A stretch of DNA of 64,000 nucleotides from Sphingobacterium faecale (GTDB lineage Bacteria > Bacteroidota > Bacteroidia > Sphingobacteriales > Sphingobacteriaceae), in NCBI RefSeq assembly GCF_016746095.1, contig NZ_JAERTY010000003.1:186001-250000 (forward strand), read 5' to 3'. Below are positions 17,370 through 26,282 of this stretch, in pieces. Position 1 is the first letter of the stretch; the number at the start of each line of letters is the position of its first letter. The notes beneath the pieces were generated by a model. That model was not told the DNA's origin. It saw only the letters and a list, made by a program, of their open reading frames with translations, and did not search any database. Position numbers and translations under genes: made by a program.

Positions 17370-18062
17370 TTATTTTAACGATATTTGGTTTGACAAGCTA
17401 ACATTCCCGTTCACAAGGTCTAATACCCCAACCCGCATCATGACAGCTTTTTTATTATCCGATATTTTTCCAACTTTATTATCCTGTTTTAGGACATTAT
17501 CCTGAAATCTATAGATACTAGTAAAATAAGCATCGGAAAATGATTTCTGGTTCTCCGGTTTCAATTTGGCTAACCCTTTCTTTGCTTCATCACTGTAGGT
17601 ATAGCTTCGCGCAAAGACCTTTGTTTTTGCATCATACGAATAACTAGAATAACTCGAGACTTTAGCTTTAAAATGTGTAGACAAAGTCTTCGTGAAAGCA
17701 TTCAATGCCCCTACATTGGTAAAGTCACACGATAGAGTACCTATAAAGTTATTGAAATCCAGACTATGCTGTACATTAGAAATCCCTGGTGTTTGTCTCA
17801 AAAGCTTCACAACGTCATTTAACTCCGTCTGTATCTCTGATTTTGAAGGCACTTTCACGCCATCAACTTTGTCAAGCTTCATTAAAGAAGCAACTTTCAC
17901 CTTGCTCTTACTCAAATTGACAGTTGCTTTTATACTACCTGAACCATTTGATTTTAGATTTACATCTTCTACCACATCAAAACAACTTGTCAAACTAAGG
18001 GTAGTGATAAAAACAAGTAGACCAACAAACCATCGATGCATTTTAACAACTTGATTAACCAT
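17370..18062 (-). CDS. Predicted lipoprotein, first gene of the DUF4836 operon
   Basis: The 230-residue protein has a hydrophobic signal ending in a lipobox, LSLTSC, with the acylated cysteine at about residue 27. The start at 18062 or an internal ATG at 18041 would both give a working signal. The mature part begins with an acidic/serine-rich region and is otherwise beta-rich. No enzyme motif is seen. Its position as leader of an operon of three envelope genes suggests all three act together at the cell surface or periplasm. A TACCTTTG promoter element lies at 18090-18097 on the minus strand. Confidence 0.75.
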   Translation of the reverse strand: MVNQVVKMHRWFVGLLVFITTLSLTSCFDVVEDVNLKSNGSGSIKATVNLSKSKVKVASLMKLDKVDGVKVPSKSEIQTELNDVVKLLRQTPGISNVQHSLDFNNFIGTLSCDFTNVGALNAFTKTLSTHFKAKVSSYSSYSYDAKTKVFARSYTYSDEAKKGLAKLKPENQKSFSDAYFTSIYRFQDNVLKQDNKVGKISDNKKAVMMRVGVLDLVNGNVSLSNQISLK

Positions 18063-18089
18063 ATATAATTTTCAAATTTCCCAATGTCA

Positions 18090-18097
18090 CAAAGGTA
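18090..18097 (-). promoter_or_regulatory. Candidate -7 element of the DUF4836 operon
   Basis: The minus strand reads TACCTTTG (TAnnTTTG), about 28 bp before the lipoprotein start. No clear TTTG at 19-21 bp upstream. Confidence 0.42.
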
Positions 18098-18269
18098 ACA
18101 AGTACCTTCAAAAAATAATGAATGCATAAGTACAAAAGCTATTCCAAATCATATTCTAAAGCAAAAAAAGTACAATATTCACTGTTTTCGGGGATAATAC
18201 AACTGCCACTAACGCTGCTATTTGGCACCATCTACTGTCAATCGCATAGTAAATATTACATAAAGTTAA

Positions 18270-18300
18270 TTTGTTCCTAACCACATTCTTCTTAGCTTCG
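18270..18300 (+). promoter_or_regulatory. Candidate promoter of the split 5'-nucleotidase operon
   Basis: TTTG (18270-18273) and TAGCTTCG (18293-18300) are spaced by 19 bp, one base off the Bacteroidota consensus. The first start codon lies 19 bp downstream. Confidence 0.55.
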
Positions 18301-18319
18301 CATATTATAATTTAATGCT

Positions 18320-19072
18320 ATGCGCACTTTCAAAACACTATCTTTAGTTATAGTAACTGCATGGACATTAGCCGGTTGTAGAACTACCTACGTCCCAAGA
18401 GTAAGCGAACCGACTACATATTCCATAAACTCATCCCTACCGGAGGACAGTACTATTATTCAATACTACACTCCTTTTAAAATACAGATGGATCAGGAAA
18501 TGAATAGACAAATTGGTTATTCAACACATTTTCTAAATAAAAGTAGAGCTGATGCAGAAAGTCTTGCAGGCAACTTCTTCGCTGATGCACTACTTGCCAT
18601 GGGCAAAAACATAGATCCTGATGCACAGATGGCTATTGCCACCAAGGGGGGAATCCGCTCAGAAGTAAAACAAGGTCCCATCACCGTAGGTTCCATGTTC
18701 GAGCTTATGCCTTTTGAGAACACAGTCACTATACTGGAACTATCGGCCCAAGACATTACAGTCCTTGCCGATTTTATAGCCAAAACTGGAGGTCAACCTA
18801 TAGCAGGCTTCACCTTAAAAATTAAGGGAGACAAAGCCTCAGACATCCGTATTAATGGCAAAGAAATTGAACCCCAGCAATCATACAAACTGGTTACCTA
18901 TGATTATCTGGCCAATGGAGGAGATTATATAGAAGGAATTACAAGCCCCATCCACCGGACAAATAGCAGTTTGCGCGTTCGTGAAGGGTTAATACAGTAT
19001 GTAGAAAAAATAACTAAAGAAGGTAAGAACATAAACACCGAGCTAGATGGAAGAGTTACAGTCATTAAATAG
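18320..19072 (+). CDS. 5'-nucleotidase C-terminal domain as a separate lipoprotein
   Basis: The 250-residue protein has a lipoprotein signal with lipobox TLAGC (C20). The mature part matches the 5_nucleotid_C substrate-binding domain of UshA-type enzymes. It shows AESLAGNFFADALLAMGK, IATKGGIR, VGSMFELMPFENTV and TYDYLANGGD. This domain normally follows the metal-binding domain in one chain. Here it comes first, in its own gene, and overlaps the catalytic-domain gene by 26 bp. The two proteins probably assemble in the periplasm, one lipid-anchored. Alone, this domain binds nucleoside but cannot hydrolyse. Confidence 0.88.
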   Translation: MRTFKTLSLVIVTAWTLAGCRTTYVPRVSEPTTYSINSSLPEDSTIIQYYTPFKIQMDQEMNRQIGYSTHFLNKSRADAESLAGNFFADALLAMGKNIDPDAQMAIATKGGIRSEVKQGPITVGSMFELMPFENTVTILELSAQDITVLADFIAKTGGQPIAGFTLKIKGDKASDIRINGKEIEPQQSYKLVTYDYLANGGDYIEGITSPIHRTNSSLRVREGLIQYVEKITKEGKNINTELDGRVTVIK

Positions 19073-20012
19073 AAGATTATTTCTAAAAAAAGCGGCCACT
19101 TTAGGTCTTTTAGCTTCTCTAGCCCCTTTCGATAGTTTTGCTAAAAGTTCGTCGAAATCAAAAGATGTTAAAATAACCATATTACATAGTAATGATGTAC
19201 ATAGTCGTATTGAACCATTTCCTATGGACGGCTCAAGAATGCAAGGCCTAGGCGGGGTCGCACGCCGTAGTACTTTGATTCAAAAAATAAGAGCTGAAGA
19301 GAAGAATGTACTGTTGTTTGATGCAGGTGACATGTTTCAGGGCACCCCCTATTTCAATTTATTCGATGGACAAGTTGAACTAGAGTTGATGTCAAAACTG
19401 AAATATGATGCTGGGACATTCGGCAACCATGAGTTTGATAATGGCCTCCAAGGTATTTTAAAACACTTTGATAAAGCTAACTTCCCCTTCATCACCTCCA
19501 ATTATGATTTTTCCGAAACTATTCTTGCAGGAAAGACCAAAGAATATCTCTTATTTGAGAGAGATGGCGTAAAAATCGGCGTATTTGCACTTGGAGTCAA
19601 TGTAGAAGGACTGGTTGATCCCAATGGCTATAAAGGCATGAAATATCTTGATCCTATGGAAGTAACCAATCGCATTGTTCCTAAGTTAAAAAAAGACCTT
19701 AAGTGCGATCTGGTAATATGTCTTTCCCACATGGGCTATTCGTACAAAGAAGATACCATCTCTGATTTAAAACTTGCAGCCAATAGCAGGGATATCGATT
19801 TAATCATAGGTGGACATACCCATACATTTTTAGAAAAGCCTACAGAGGTTAAGAATCTCGACGGCAAAATCACATTGGTAAATCAAGTTGGTTTTGGAGG
19901 GGCAAGCTTTGGACGAATTGATTTTATCCTTAACCCTAAGACAAAACGCAAACAGATATTACTAAGCAGTAATTACACAATTGACAAAAGTTTAGAACAA
20001 TCACTTGCCTAG
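19047..20012 (+). CDS. 5'-nucleotidase metallophosphatase domain with Tat signal
   Basis: The 321-residue protein starts with a twin-arginine signal (NRRLFLKKAA near residues 8-17) and a hydrophobic stretch ending around DSFAK. The calcineurin-like metal motifs follow in order: LHSNDVHSR, FDAGDMFQG, TFGNHEFDNG, CLSHMGY and GGHTHTF. These bind two metal ions and hydrolyse phosphate esters of nucleotides in the periplasm. The C-terminal substrate domain is missing and is encoded by the preceding gene, which it overlaps by 26 bp. The Tat signal suggests export in folded, metal-loaded form. Confidence 0.9.
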   Translation: MEELQSLNRRLFLKKAATLGLLASLAPFDSFAKSSSKSKDVKITILHSNDVHSRIEPFPMDGSRMQGLGGVARRSTLIQKIRAEEKNVLLFDAGDMFQGTPYFNLFDGQVELELMSKLKYDAGTFGNHEFDNGLQGILKHFDKANFPFITSNYDFSETILAGKTKEYLLFERDGVKIGVFALGVNVEGLVDPNGYKGMKYLDPMEVTNRIVPKLKKDLKCDLVICLSHMGYSYKEDTISDLKLAANSRDIDLIIGGHTHTFLEKPTEVKNLDGKITLVNQVGFGGASFGRIDFILNPKTKRKQILLSSNYTIDKSLEQSLA

Positions 20013-20027
20013 ATTTTCATAACAACA

Positions 20028-21248
20028 TTGAAAGCCCTCGTACGTCTCTATATAAACTCTTATAAAGGATTATCTCCTGCGGCCTGGCTACTGGCCTTGG
20101 TAATGCTCATCAACCGTACCGGTTCTATGGTTATTCCATTTTTAGGGATATACATGTCGTCAGAACTCAATTTTTCCAAAACGCAGATTGGCTTGGTGTT
20201 GGGCTGTTTTGGACTCGGCTCAGTAGCGGGTTCTTGGCTTGGGGGCTGGCTTACCGATAAATTTGGTAACTTCAAGGTACAGACCTGGAGTCTTATTCTT
20301 GTAATTCCACTATTTCTCATACTACCTCTTTTTCGGACTTTTGAGACTTTAGCAGTAATGATCTTTATACTGACACTCGTAGCGGACACTTTCAGGCCTG
20401 CCAACTCCGTGTCAGTAGCGCGATATGCTAAACCGGAGAACATCACCCGAGCCTACTCTTTAAACCGTATGGCTGTCAATCTGGGCTTCTCCATAGGCCC
20501 TGCCTTAGGTGGTTTCTTGGCAACTTTTTCCTACAACTGGATTTTCTACGGCAACGCTATTGCCGCCAGTATTGCGGCCATTGTCTTTATGTACTTTTTC
20601 AGGAACAAAAAAGGAAATAGCAAATACAGTCACCCTCAGCCCCAAGAAGCTCCAACAAACAGCAGTACACCAGAGAAAAATGCCTACCGAGATGGTTTAT
20701 TTATAGGATTCAATATTTTCTGTTTTCTCTTCTCTATGGCATTTTTTCAGTTGATAACTACCCTACCTCTATTCTACAGGGATGTCCATCATCTCGATGC
20801 CAGTCAGATTGGTCTACTACTGGGATTCAGTGGCTTTGTTATCGTTCTATTCGAAATGGTTTTGATACACCTTATCGAAAACCGTATGACGGTCAGACAG
20901 ATTATGCTGATCGGTACAGCTATTGCGGCGGCCTCTTACTACATGCTCAACTTTGATTTTGGAATGATATGGCTATTCCTCGCCATGTTGGTGCTTTCTA
21001 CCGGCGAAATGCTTACCCTGCCCTATACCGCCACTATTTCGATACAACGGGCTGGGAAAAACAATCAGGGCGCGTATATGGGTTTTAATTCCCTGGCATT
21101 TGCTGCAGCCAATATTTTCTCCCCATATCTAGGTACTTATATTGCGGAACACTTTGGCTACAACATATTATGGACAACTACAGGGACCACCTTATTAGCG
21201 GTAAGCATAGCATTCTATTGGATTATTTCCAAGATGAAAGCAAACTAA
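20028..21248 (+). CDS. MFS transporter, probable drug efflux
   Basis: The 406-residue protein has about twelve hydrophobic helices. The first intracellular loop motif GSVAGSWLGGWLTDKFGN (near residues 63-80) is characteristic of the major facilitator superfamily drug:proton antiporters. A hydrophilic central loop near 188-220 (QPQEAPTNSS) separates the two halves. The start used is a TTG at 20028, 16 bp after the phosphatase stop; no ATG gives a complete first helix. It may be co-transcribed with the nucleotidase pair. The stop overlaps the convergent recR stop by four bases. Substrate unknown. Confidence 0.85.
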   Translation: MKALVRLYINSYKGLSPAAWLLALVMLINRTGSMVIPFLGIYMSSELNFSKTQIGLVLGCFGLGSVAGSWLGGWLTDKFGNFKVQTWSLILVIPLFLILPLFRTFETLAVMIFILTLVADTFRPANSVSVARYAKPENITRAYSLNRMAVNLGFSIGPALGGFLATFSYNWIFYGNAIAASIAAIVFMYFFRNKKGNSKYSHPQPQEAPTNSSTPEKNAYRDGLFIGFNIFCFLFSMAFFQLITTLPLFYRDVHHLDASQIGLLLGFSGFVIVLFEMVLIHLIENRMTVRQIMLIGTAIAAASYYMLNFDFGMIWLFLAMLVLSTGEMLTLPYTATISIQRAGKNNQGAYMGFNSLAFAAANIFSPYLGTYIAEHFGYNILWTTTGTTLLAVSIAFYWIISKMKAN

Positions 21249-21859
21249 CCTACATTTCGTTCATAAGGCACACGAGTTAGGATAGAACGTCCCAATGTTA
21301 TCTCATCAACATATTCCAATTCTCCACCAAAGGCAATACCACGAGCAATCGTACTTACCTCTACATCGAACTCACGAAGCTTACGATACAGATAGAATAT
21401 AGTCGTATCACCTTCCATCGTTGCACTGAGAGCCAATATAACTTCTTTCACCTCTCCTTTACGCATGCGTTCCAAAAGACCTTCTATTTTTAAATCAGAA
21501 GGTCCTATACCATCCATTGGCGATATCAATCCACCCAAAACATGGTACACCCCTTGGTATTGATTTGTATTTTCAATAGCCATTACATCCCGAGTATCTT
21601 CTACCACACATATCGTAGACTTGTCCCGCTTTATCGACCGGCAGATTTCACAGGTAGGCTCATCAGAAATATTATAACATTCCTGACAATATTGGATTTT
21701 TTCCTTCAACTGGTCAATAGCTTGGGTAAATCGGCCTACCTCTTGATCCGACTGTTTCAACAGGTGCAATACCAAACGTAATGCTGTCTTGTTGCCGATT
21801 CCAGGCAGGCGACCAAACTCTTCGACTGCATGCTGCAATAATTTGGAGGAGAAATTCAT
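21245..21859 (-). CDS. recR: Recombination mediator protein RecR
   Basis: The 204-residue protein has the N-terminal helix-hairpin-helix (LPGIGNKTALRL), a zinc finger with C58, C61, C70 and C73, and a Toprim domain starting ICVVEDTRDVMAIE. It ends with the LGRSILTRVP segment normal for RecR. RecR works with RecO and RecF to load RecA on single-stranded DNA. The length is standard. It converges on the MFS gene with a four-base overlap of the two stop regions. Confidence 0.96.
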   Translation of the reverse strand: MNFSSKLLQHAVEEFGRLPGIGNKTALRLVLHLLKQSDQEVGRFTQAIDQLKEKIQYCQECYNISDEPTCEICRSIKRDKSTICVVEDTRDVMAIENTNQYQGVYHVLGGLISPMDGIGPSDLKIEGLLERMRKGEVKEVILALSATMEGDTTIFYLYRKLREFDVEVSTIARGIAFGGELEYVDEITLGRSILTRVPYERNVG

Positions 21860-21982
21860 TACACAAAAGTAAAAAGTAATTTCCTATTTTCAGCATTGAC
21901 GAACTCTTTTCAATTCGAGTATTGCATACTCTTTCCTGTTTCGCTATATTGTGGCATATTGTTCACGATATCATAAGTATAT

Positions 21983-22687
21983 ATGACAGGAGAGACTAGA
22001 ATCAGAAATTCATTTGCCAATAAGACATGGCAAGAAATAAAAGTGAAAGACTCATGGCAGATTTTCAAAATTATGTCTGAGTTTGTAGATGGTTTTGAAA
22101 AACTGGCCAAGATAGGTCCTTGTGTATCTATATTTGGTTCGGCACGCACACCCGAAACACACCATTACTATGAAATGGCTGTAGAAATAGCAAAACTGCT
22201 CGCTGAAAAAGGCTACGGTGTAATCTCTGGTGGAGGCCCTGGCATCATGGAAGCTGCTAATAAAGGTGCTTATCTAGCCGGTGGTAAATCAGTAGGTTTG
22301 AATATTGAGCTGCCATTCGAGCAATTTCATAACAAATACATCGACAGGGACAAGATCATGGAGTTCAACTACTTCTTCGTCCGTAAAGTAATGTTTATGA
22401 AATACTCGCAAGGATATATTGTCATGCCTGGAGGATTCGGTACCATGGACGAGTTGTTTGAAGCAATAACACTCATCCAGACTGGAAAAATTGCTCGATT
22501 CCCTATTATTTTAGTAGGATCAGACTATTGGGGAGGATTAATAGAATGGGTAGAAAAAACAATGCTCTCCAATGCTTATATCGCCTCAGAAGATCTAAAA
22601 TTATTCCGTTTGGTAGATACTGCAGAAGAAGCTGTGGAACATATCTTCCGCTTCTATGACAAATATCTGTTGAAACCGAATTTTTAG
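21983..22687 (+). CDS. LOG-family nucleotide 5'-monophosphate phosphoribohydrolase-like protein
   Basis: The 234-residue cytoplasmic protein carries the two LOG motifs: SGGGPGIMEAANKGA, which binds the phosphate, and PGGFGTMDELFE, with the catalytic acid. Proven family members split AMP or cytokinin riboside monophosphate into base and ribose 5-phosphate. Many were earlier misnamed lysine decarboxylases. An N-terminal extension of about 40 residues precedes the domain, as in the longer bacterial subfamily. It ends at a terminator shared with the convergent receptor gene. Confidence 0.9.
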   Translation: MTGETRIRNSFANKTWQEIKVKDSWQIFKIMSEFVDGFEKLAKIGPCVSIFGSARTPETHHYYEMAVEIAKLLAEKGYGVISGGGPGIMEAANKGAYLAGGKSVGLNIELPFEQFHNKYIDRDKIMEFNYFFVRKVMFMKYSQGYIVMPGGFGTMDELFEAITLIQTGKIARFPIILVGSDYWGGLIEWVEKTMLSNAYIASEDLKLFRLVDTAEEAVEHIFRFYDKYLLKPNF

Positions 22688-22694
22688 AAACTAA

Positions 22695-22719
22695 AAAAGC
22701 CACCAATACGGTGGCTTTT
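22695..22719 (+). terminator. Bidirectional intrinsic terminator
   Basis: Perfect 10-nt arms (22695-22704, 22710-22719) around an AATAC loop, with an A-run before and T-run after. It lies between two convergent genes. Confidence 0.88.
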
Positions 22720-22740
22720 CCATTATATCAAGTTGAATGA

Positions 22741-25700
22741 CTAATTAAAGATATATCGGACACCAAATTGTCCTTGCCATCTAGATGCTATTGATGATAC
22801 AGTATATGGCTGATTATCTTTTGGAGCTGCAAAATTGAATCCTTTTTCATTACTGTTGTAAGAAACTAGTTGATAAGCTCCATTACTCACAGAATAACTA
22901 CGCCCCCAATCTTTATTCAACAAATTTCCTACATTAAAAATGTCAAATGTCAGCTGCAATCTGTTTTTCGAACCATTAAAGACGCCACCGATATCTTGCG
23001 CGATACGCAAATCAAACTGATGTTCCCATGGCATGAAAGCACCATTACGCTCAGCATACTGTCCTCTTCTTGTTTTCAAATATTCATCTCCCTCGATGAA
23101 AGCATTGTAAGCTTCCCATTGTTGTTGAGGTGTAGCAATAACTTTTTTATCCTTGTCTTTTAAATCAACAAATTTGATTTCGTTGGCATTATTGGGCACA
23201 TACAATAAATCGTTACCATTTGCTCCATCCCCATTGAGATCTCCATTGTAAAGATAGGTGAACGCTCCTCCAGATCTACCCGCATAAAACAAGTTGATTG
23301 ATGTGCCAAACATTTTGTCCTTACCATAACTGATACTATACCCTAAGTTACCAACAATACGGTGCCTTAAATCAAAATTAGAATTAGATAATGATGGATT
23401 ATTGGGATCGTCAACAATCTGCACAAACTGCCAGTTCGAACGGGCTGTACTACTAGAACCGTCGTTAACAGCTTTTGAATGTCCATATGTATAAGCAACC
23501 ATAGCATTAAAACCACTATTAAAGCTTTTCTGCAACTGACCTGTCAGACTATACGTATATCCCTTATTCGTGTTATCTATTAAAATAACGTTAGTAAAAT
23601 CCTTGCTATTAACACGCTTACCTCCATAATTAGGTCTTAAGTCAACTCCTCCTGACAGATCTTTGTCAATTGTTCCATTGGCACCAGCGATATTAATATC
23701 AGAGTATACAATATTATTAATTGTCTTTGAATAGATACCTTCAACTGTTGCCAAAATACCATAAGGAAGCTTGAAATCACCAGCAAGATTAAAACGTCCG
23801 ACCTGAGGTATTTTAAAATCTTCACTAACTAAGTTAACCTCAGCTCGCGTAGACCCCGCCCCCATATTTTTTTGGTTTTCTATAATAGGATCAAAACCAT
23901 TCCCTCCATTGATGTCATTCCCTCTAGCAAACACTGTCCCAAAATCAACACCGTTGTTGCTAAACTGATTCGATAACCACACAAATGGTACTCGTCCAGT
24001 AAATATGCCCGCGCCACCTCGGATCACAATAGAGCGATCTCCTTGTACATCATAATTAAAACCAATACGAGGAGAGAATAACAGTTTACCACTTGGAGTA
24101 CGGTCGGTGCGATAGCCAGGGAAAGACTCCTCAATTTTTTCGTTACGCAATGGCTTATCATTGAAAACTGGAACATCTACACGTAAACCGTAAGTAAACT
24201 TTAAATTAGAATTCAATAATGATTCCCCTTGAGCATAAAACCCTAATTGAGCTGCATTAAATTTTGCTTCGGGTTGAATGCCATCGTCATTTAATGCATA
24301 AGTTACTTCAACCTGATTTGGCTTGTTATTTATATAATCTTGCACAGAATTGAATTGCCAATACCCATTCGCGTTATTAATAAACAAATTTCTGAATTTG
24401 AAAAACTCATTATGCGTACCAAAAGTAAAAGTATGATTTCCAACATTCCATTTAAAATTATTGGTAAATTCAAACACATTTTGGTCTAAACTATTAGCCG
24501 TTGAACTCCTTTGTGAGCCAAAATCGACAGAGTTACCAGAAATATTATCTATGTTTCGGATAGTAATCTGAGGGAACAAACTTCCTGAAATATCACGACT
24601 ATCTTTTACAGAGGTATAACCTACAATTAGATTATTAGAAAACCTACTATTAAAATTACTTCTTAACTCTGCAACAAAACCATGTTGTTTGTTAGAGAAC
24701 TTATACGCATTATTACCAAAACGTAAATAAGAAGAGCCTCGTCCTATATTATCGTCAAAAGCATCAATGAAATTATATCGCACCGCAAGCTGATGTTTAT
24801 CTGAAATATTATAATCAATTTTGGCAAAAATCTTATTGTTTTCTGTTCGGGCGTCCATAGGACCATAAGAACCTACGTCATATCCGTATTTATCTAACGT
24901 ATGTTTCGCTATAAGATCAGCTGTTTCTACAGAAATAGCAGCGCCTGGTTCTCCCGCCGCATAAGATAATGGAGCTGTACGCCGTCCCATCTCTCCATTT
25001 AGGAAGAAAAACAATTTATCTTTTATAATTGGTCCTCCAACACGAAAACCAAACTGATTGTCTGTAAATTTATCAGACTTCTGTCTAGTTAACACGTCCT
25101 TACCTATAGTATTTTGATTTCTCCCGAAAAAGTATACCGATCCTTCTACCGTATTCGTTCCTGATCGTGTAACAGCATTGACACCACCACCAGTGAAGTT
25201 ACCAAATGTCACATCATAAGGTGCTAATACAACCTGAATCTCCTGAATTGCATCAAGTGATATAGGTTGTGTACTAGCTTGTCCTCCGGGTGTACCAGAG
25301 CCTGCTAAACCAAATACATCATTATTAACGGCACCATCAATGGTAATGTTATTATAACGATTATTTGCTCCTCCAAAAGAGTTACCATTAGCTTGAGGTG
25401 TTAACCTGGTAAAATCCTGGAGACTACGACTAAGAGTAGGCATAGTTTCCAACTGACGTTTAGACACTGTAGTAGATGCTCCTGTTTTCGTTCCTCTCAT
25501 CACAGTAGCATTAACCATAACTTCTTCTAAGGCAGTTGATGAAGCTCCGAATATAGGATTCAGCACAAAAGGCTGCCCCAATTGAAGATATACATCTTCA
25601 TAAACTATCGGACTCTGTCCAACATAAGTGATCTCTACACGGTAGGGACCGCCAACCCGCATATTAGCAAGATTAAAGCGTCCTGCTGAGTTAGCAGAAC

Positions 25701-25869
25701 CAGAATAAGCTGTTCCCGAGGGCATGTGGACAGCTTTAATAGTTGCACCAACAGTCACCTGCCCTGAGGACCCCGTTACGACCCCACTGATGCTACTTGT
25801 TGTTACTTGGGCTTGGATAGTACCATAGCTGGCCAAAACCAAAGCGAAAAAAAGTAAAGATTTTTTCAT
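22741..25869 (-). CDS. Oar-type TonB-dependent outer-membrane receptor
   Basis: The 1042-residue protein has a signal peptide ending GTIQAQ, a carboxypeptidase-regulatory-like domain (about 25-110, SISGVVTGSSGQVTVGATI) and a plug domain with the NNITIDGAVNNDVFGL and APYDVTFGNFTGGGVNAVTRSGTN motifs of the Oar-like group. A long barrel ends in the aromatic-terminated FGVRYIFN. Oar-like receptors in Bacteroidota and myxobacteria take part in protein or peptide transport across the outer membrane; the ligand here is unknown. It is a single-gene unit, with no SusD next to it. The signal peptide supports the ATG chosen. Confidence 0.9.
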   Translation of the reverse strand: MKKSLLFFALVLASYGTIQAQVTTSSISGVVTGSSGQVTVGATIKAVHMPSGTAYSGSANSAGRFNLANMRVGGPYRVEITYVGQSPIVYEDVYLQLGQPFVLNPIFGASSTALEEVMVNATVMRGTKTGASTTVSKRQLETMPTLSRSLQDFTRLTPQANGNSFGGANNRYNNITIDGAVNNDVFGLAGSGTPGGQASTQPISLDAIQEIQVVLAPYDVTFGNFTGGGVNAVTRSGTNTVEGSVYFFGRNQNTIGKDVLTRQKSDKFTDNQFGFRVGGPIIKDKLFFFLNGEMGRRTAPLSYAAGEPGAAISVETADLIAKHTLDKYGYDVGSYGPMDARTENNKIFAKIDYNISDKHQLAVRYNFIDAFDDNIGRGSSYLRFGNNAYKFSNKQHGFVAELRSNFNSRFSNNLIVGYTSVKDSRDISGSLFPQITIRNIDNISGNSVDFGSQRSSTANSLDQNVFEFTNNFKWNVGNHTFTFGTHNEFFKFRNLFINNANGYWQFNSVQDYINNKPNQVEVTYALNDDGIQPEAKFNAAQLGFYAQGESLLNSNLKFTYGLRVDVPVFNDKPLRNEKIEESFPGYRTDRTPSGKLLFSPRIGFNYDVQGDRSIVIRGGAGIFTGRVPFVWLSNQFSNNGVDFGTVFARGNDINGGNGFDPIIENQKNMGAGSTRAEVNLVSEDFKIPQVGRFNLAGDFKLPYGILATVEGIYSKTINNIVYSDINIAGANGTIDKDLSGGVDLRPNYGGKRVNSKDFTNVILIDNTNKGYTYSLTGQLQKSFNSGFNAMVAYTYGHSKAVNDGSSSTARSNWQFVQIVDDPNNPSLSNSNFDLRHRIVGNLGYSISYGKDKMFGTSINLFYAGRSGGAFTYLYNGDLNGDGANGNDLLYVPNNANEIKFVDLKDKDKKVIATPQQQWEAYNAFIEGDEYLKTRRGQYAERNGAFMPWEHQFDLRIAQDIGGVFNGSKNRLQLTFDIFNVGNLLNKDWGRSYSVSNGAYQLVSYNSNEKGFNFAAPKDNQPYTVSSIASRWQGQFGVRYIFN

Positions 25870-26282
25870 ATTACTTATTAGATAGTTAAATCGACAACAA
25901 AACTAACAACACAAATAACAATTAAAACCTATTAACAAAACCTTAATACACAGGTAATCAAGAGATAACAAGACCAATAAAATTCTTTCAATAAAAAGTT
26001 GCTTTTCTTTCAATTTTTATATTTTATGAATCAAAGAACACCTTTCAAAGTTTATATTTTTAAAAACCAGCTATATTTTTTTCAAAAAATCAAAATACAC
26101 TGCGTTTGTAGCTGAAATGCCACAATGTAACTTATCGACTAGACTTACCATGCCCTTTAGTAAAAAAACTGATGCTACTTATGCAAACTTTAATAAAAAC
26201 CACATATATCTTGTATATGATTTATTTTCAAAGTTTTATTAAAAAAACTATCTTTGCGCCATATTTATAAGTTAATCTAATA
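25870..26282. other. AT-rich divergent promoter region
   Basis: No gene is visible in this 413-bp gap between two divergent receptor genes. It is very AT-rich. The plus-strand promoter is listed separately. A TAGTTTTG element on the minus strand (25898-25905) might serve the Oar-type receptor, but it lacks a spaced TTTG. Confidence 0.5.
26226..26256 (+). promoter_or_regulatory. Candidate promoter of the 850-residue receptor gene
   Basis: TTTC (26226-26229) and TATCTTTG (26249-26256) are spaced by 19 bp, one base from the Bacteroidota consensus. The start codon is 27 bp downstream. Confidence 0.58.
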
